Shown piece after piece: positions 6,083-8,134 of a stretch of 8,134 nt of DNA; positions within the stretch are counted from its first letter, which is position 1; every line of letters starts with the position of its first letter. The stretch lies in NCBI GenBank assembly GCA_044370695.1, contig JBILVB010000167.1:1-8134 (forward strand), given 5' to 3'. The stretch comes from JBEIFW01 sp044370695 (lineage in GTDB: Bacteria > Actinomycetota > Acidimicrobiia > Acidimicrobiales > Ilumatobacteraceae). The position numbers and the translations under genes are program-made. The notes beneath the pieces were generated by a model that was not told where the DNA came from, searched no databases, and was given only the letters and a program-made list of their open reading frames with translations.

Positions 6083-7069
6083 TCAGCGCAGGAGGGCGTC
6101 CACCTCGGTCTGGTACGCCGCCACGTCGACGTCGAGGGCTACCGCCCAGTCCCCGAATCCGGGCGGTGCGGCCTGGACCGAGCCGGATCCCGCCCGGGCG
6201 AAGAACGGCACACGACGGTCGGCGATGGTGGCGCCCCAGGCCGGCCCCGGAGCCGTCTGCACGGCCAACGGCAGCACGGGGGCCTCGACGAGGTCGGGGC
6301 GCCCGGCGACCATGGTGGCCAGCAAGTCGTGGCAGGGACACCCGCCGGTCGGGGTGAAGGTGGCGGCGTAGCGCCGGTAGAAGGCGAGCGGGGCGGCGAG
6401 GAACGCGGCGGCGGGTGTTGCGCCCGCAGCGAGGGCGTCCCAGTGGCGGTCGGTGAACACCGCGGCGTGGGTGACGTCGAGCCCCACGAGGGTGGGTGGC
6501 CTCGACCACCCTGCGCCCACCACGGCGGCCGCGGCGTCGGGGTCGTGGGCGACGTTCGCCTCGGCGTACGGCTGGGCGTTGCCGGGTCCGGCCACCGTGC
6601 CGCCCATGACGACGAGTTGGCCGACGTCGGACGCCCACGACGGCTCGGCACGCACCAGCCCGCCGAGGTTGGACAGCGGCCCGAGCGTGACCACGGTGAG
6701 CTCGCCGGGGCGCTCGGCGACGAGGCGGGCGAGCAGTTCTGCCGCTGGTTCGTCCACCGGCCCGAACGGAGCCGCTGCGCGACCGGTGTCGCCGAGGCCG
6801 TCGGTGCCGTGGATGAAGTCGGCTCGCCGGAGCTGGGGCACCGGACCGATCGGCGCCGTTGCGCCCACGGCCACCGGGATGTCGGGCCTGCCGGCGGCAT
6901 GGAGCACCCGGCAGACGTTTGCCGCCGCCGTGCCGACGTCGACGTTGCCGTGCACGGCGGTGATCGCGACCACGTCGACCAGGGGGCTGGTCAGCGCCCA
7001 CCAGAGCGCCACGGCGTCGTCGATGCCGCCGTCGGTGTCGATCACGACCGGGATTCTTGCCACGGCCAC
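6083..7069 (-). CDS. Nucleoside hydrolase (inosine-uridine preferring type)
   Basis: A 328-residue enzyme of the IUNH family, which cleaves the N-glycosidic bond of ribonucleosides to free base and ribose in salvage or catabolism. The N-terminal calcium and ribose site is IDTDGGIDDA (10-19), with Asp13, Asp17 and Asp18 in the places of the catalytic aspartates. VHGNVDVG (39-46) holds the conserved Asn42, VTLGPLSN (127-134) a metal-ligand Thr128, VVMGG (153-157) follows, and the EANVAHDPDAA stretch (170-180) matches the ExNxxxDPxAA substrate site. The C-terminal histidine-aspartate pair is His247-Asp248 in CPCHDLLA. The only deviation is Gly14 where the family has Pro (DTDPGxDD). Base preference cannot be read from sequence. 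The start is the GTG at 7069, with another GTG at 7063 equally possible; neither has a convincing Shine-Dalgarno site. GC-rich hairpins lie just upstream. Confidence 0.93.
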   Translation of the reverse strand: MAVARIPVVIDTDGGIDDAVALWWALTSPLVDVVAITAVHGNVDVGTAAANVCRVLHAAGRPDIPVAVGATAPIGPVPQLRRADFIHGTDGLGDTGRAAAPFGPVDEPAAELLARLVAERPGELTVVTLGPLSNLGGLVRAEPSWASDVGQLVVMGGTVAGPGNAQPYAEANVAHDPDAAAAVVGAGWSRPPTLVGLDVTHAAVFTDRHWDALAAGATPAAAFLAAPLAFYRRYAATFTPTGGCPCHDLLATMVAGRPDLVEAPVLPLAVQTAPGPAWGATIADRRVPFFARAGSGSVQAAPPGFGDWAVALDVDVAAYQTEVDALLR

Positions 7070-7082
7070 CAGGATGCCAGCT

Positions 7083-7133
7083 GCGGCCCGACTGCGGGCC
7101 GCCGCCCGCGAGGGAGCGGGGGTTCGGCCCCGC
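7083..7133 (-). promoter_or_regulatory. Cluster of GC-rich hairpins before the nucleoside hydrolase
   Basis: Three perfect stems lie within 51 bp. They are 7083-7090 with 7095-7102 (8 bp, 4-nt loop), 7094-7099 with 7104-7109 (6 bp, 4-nt loop) and 7116-7121 with 7128-7133 (6 bp, 6-nt loop). The first two share bases and cannot form together. The nearest ends 13 nt before the GTG at 7069. They could be an attenuator, a translation-controlling leader, or a terminator without a U-tract for the acyltransferase transcript. GC-rich DNA makes such stems by chance, so the function is a guess. Confidence 0.25.
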
Positions 7134-7161
7134 CAGGTCGGTTCAGCGCCCGAGGCGGGCT

Positions 7162-7245
7162 ACCCCGGCCGAGCTGCTGGCTGGTGTGGCAGCGGGTGTT
7201 CACCAGCCCGGGGATCACCACCAGGCCGGTGGCGTCGAGGTGCTC
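7162..7245 (-). pseudogene. Fragment of an amidohydrolase/deaminase gene
   Basis: A minus-strand frame encodes DATGLVVIPGLVNTRCHTSQ followed by QLGRG, preceded by REHL. This closely resembles the segment that opens the metal-dependent amidohydrolase barrel in guanine, 8-oxoguanine, S-adenosylhomocysteine and chlorotriazine hydrolases. The family pattern there is D-A-x-G-x-x-V-x-P-G-L-V-N-T-H-x-H. The first metal-binding His is Arg here (CGC, one transition from CAC), and the similarity stops after QLGRG: the next residues are Pro/Arg-rich with no family character. The surrounding open frame (7042-7320) is only 92 codons against about 450 for the family, and no continuation is visible in other frames nearby. 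I read it as the remnant of a deleted gene. It lies about 90 bp upstream of a nucleoside hydrolase, a plausible former pathway partner. Confidence 0.5.
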
Positions 7246-7569
7246 TCGTGCGGGCCGGCCGGCGCCGGTCGCGCCGGCGGCGTCTACGGCCGCACAGCGT
7301 CGCGGGCCGCCGGTGCCCACCCGGGGTGCGTCACCGAGTCGTCGCGGGCACGACCCGCGCAGCCGGTCCGGGCCGCCGGCGCTCCGCTGGAGTCTGGGGC
7401 AGCGTCACCATGAGATCGAGCGGTTTCGCCAGTTGATCGCGGACGTGGTGGACGAACCGGGGCGCCGCCGGCCGGAGGCCCCAGCGGCACCGGGGTTCGG
7501 ACTCGATGCGCGGACCCAGGGGGTGCGATACCGGTCGATCTCGCGGCGGGCGGGCCGACTCCGGGGCGC
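7246..7569. other. Stretch with no recognisable gene
   Basis: Between the amidohydrolase fragment and the acyltransferase stop no frame on either strand looks like an intact gene. There is an 8-bp perfect inverted repeat with a 5-nt loop (7258-7265 and 7271-7278). A patch around 7408-7440 is less GC-rich than the rest. Read on the plus strand it gives RHHEIERFRQLIADVVDE, and on the minus strand HHVRDQLAKPLDLMVTLPQ. Both are protein-like but neither has a start or matches a family I know. No T-tract terminator follows the acyltransferase. With the neighbouring fragment, the region looks like decayed coding sequence. Confidence 0.4.
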
Positions 7570-8134
7570 TCAGGACAGCTTCGGCCAGGTGCGCTTCTGG
7601 CGGCGGCGCTGCCCGGCCTTGCCCTTGGCCCGGTGCTCGGTGAGCGCCCACGCCCGGCGCCAGCCCCGGTAGTCGGGACCGGTGAGCGGCGGCGTCGCCC
7701 CCTGCGCGGCCCGGCGGCGGGCCGACCAGTAGTCGCTGATCGCCTCGTCGGCGAGCACCTCGACTGCGGCTTCGATGCGAGTGCCGAACCGCCGGATGTT
7801 CTCGCCCTCCTCGAGACGCAACGGCGCGCCGAACGTCACCTTGGTGCGCCCGCGCTTGGGTCGTTTCATCCCCTTGCCGAGGATGGCGCCGGTGCCGTCG
7901 ATGTGCACGGGGACGATCGGGGCGCCGGTCCGCTCCGCGAGGAAGGCCGCTCCGCCCTTGAACGGTTGACCCCAGCCGTCGGGCGAGCGTCCGCCCTCGG
8001 GGAAGATCACCAGGCTCCACCCGTCGCGGATCAGTTCGGCGGCGAGTTCGGCCGACCGGCGGTTCACCGAGGTGCGGTCGATCGGGAACGCATTGAGCGC
8101 CAAGGCGGACGCCGCCCCGGTGAGCCGGGTCCCG
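7570..8134 (-). CDS. 1-acyl-sn-glycerol-3-phosphate acyltransferase (PlsC family), C-terminal part
   Basis: The minus-strand frame is open to the window edge and ends at the TGA at 7570, giving 187 residues of the C-terminal part. PlsC-type enzymes transfer an acyl chain to lysophosphatidic acid or a related lysolipid at the inner face of the membrane. Visible motifs are NAFPIDR (8074-8094, motif II), FPEGGRS (7984-8004, motif III, which binds the glycerol phosphate), FKGG, and APIVPVHI (7900-7923, motif IV). The catalytic HxxxxD and any N-terminal membrane segment must lie beyond the right edge. A TTG at 8103 is only an internal codon, since family similarity continues upstream. After the core come YWSARRRAAQG and GWRRAWALTE, which I recall from actinobacterial members, and then a basic Lys/Arg tail. 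The next gene downstream on this strand is about 500 bp away. Confidence 0.9.
   Translation of the reverse strand, partial: GTRLTGAASALALNAFPIDRTSVNRRSAELAAELIRDGWSLVIFPEGGRSPDGWGQPFKGGAAFLAERTGAPIVPVHIDGTGAILGKGMKRPKRGRTKVTFGAPLRLEEGENIRRFGTRIEAAVEVLADEAISDYWSARRRAAQGATPPLTGPDYRGWRRAWALTEHRAKGKAGQRRRQKRTWPKLS

Noticed and set aside
4881..7001. A 706-codon open frame on the minus strand
   Set aside because: It crosses three better-supported genes and its product is dominated by Arg, Gly and Pro without motifs, as expected for a shadow frame in GC-rich DNA.
7116..7133. A tRNA T-arm-like hairpin with GTTCGG in the loop
   Set aside because: No acceptor, D or anticodon arms can be placed around it, so it is treated as one of the GC-rich hairpins.
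7258..7278. Perfect 8-bp inverted repeat as a rho-independent terminator of the acyltransferase transcript
   Set aside because: It lies about 290 bp past the stop codon, has no T-tract on either side, and G/C-only inverted repeats are common here by chance.
5483..7672. A 729-codon open frame on the plus strand
   Set aside because: It lies antisense to the hypothetical gene, the nucleoside hydrolase and the acyltransferase end, and shows only shadow-type composition.

Overview
This window is very GC-rich (roughly 70% or more) with strongly G/C-biased third codon positions, GTG and TTG starts and few clear Shine-Dalgarno sites. An F420-dependent luciferase-like oxidoreductase sits next to a Ski2-like helicase carrying a DUF3516-type C-terminus. 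Together these point to an actinobacterium, perhaps a deep lineage such as Acidimicrobiia. That placement is inference from composition and gene families. The gene content looks like ordinary chromosome: I see no tRNA or rRNA, insertion sequence, phage gene, CRISPR array or defence island.

Layout. Bases 1-134 (minus) are the N-terminus of a small membrane protein that runs off the left edge. It diverges, across a 45-bp spacer, from a plus-strand run: an LLM-class F420-dependent oxidoreductase (180-1118), then after 2 bp a large DEAD/DEAH RNA helicase with DUF3516 (1121-3646). About 330 bp of uncertain coding status follow (a weak reading frame at 3686-3970), then a GNAT acetyltransferase (3975-4436) and an aldo/keto reductase (4450-5445). 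The aldo/keto reductase converges with, and overlaps by 17 bp, an unrecognised 206-aa minus-strand gene (5429-6049). That gene probably shares a transcript with the upstream nucleoside hydrolase (6083-7069, minus). Bases 7070-7569 hold no intact gene, only GC-rich hairpins and what looks like a fragment of an amidohydrolase/deaminase gene. The right edge holds the C-terminal part of a PlsC-type acyltransferase (7570-8134, minus).

How the genes may work together. The oxidoreductase and helicase are probably co-transcribed, though no shared biochemistry is evident. The GNAT and aldo/keto reductase are likely coupled by position only. The nucleoside hydrolase and the adjacent deaminase-like remnant could be leftovers of a purine or pyrimidine salvage cluster. 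I did not find a convincing undescribed system. The observations most worth checking are the broken helicase motif VI around 2198-2242, the amidohydrolase remnant at 7162-7245, and the clustered hairpins before the nucleoside hydrolase.
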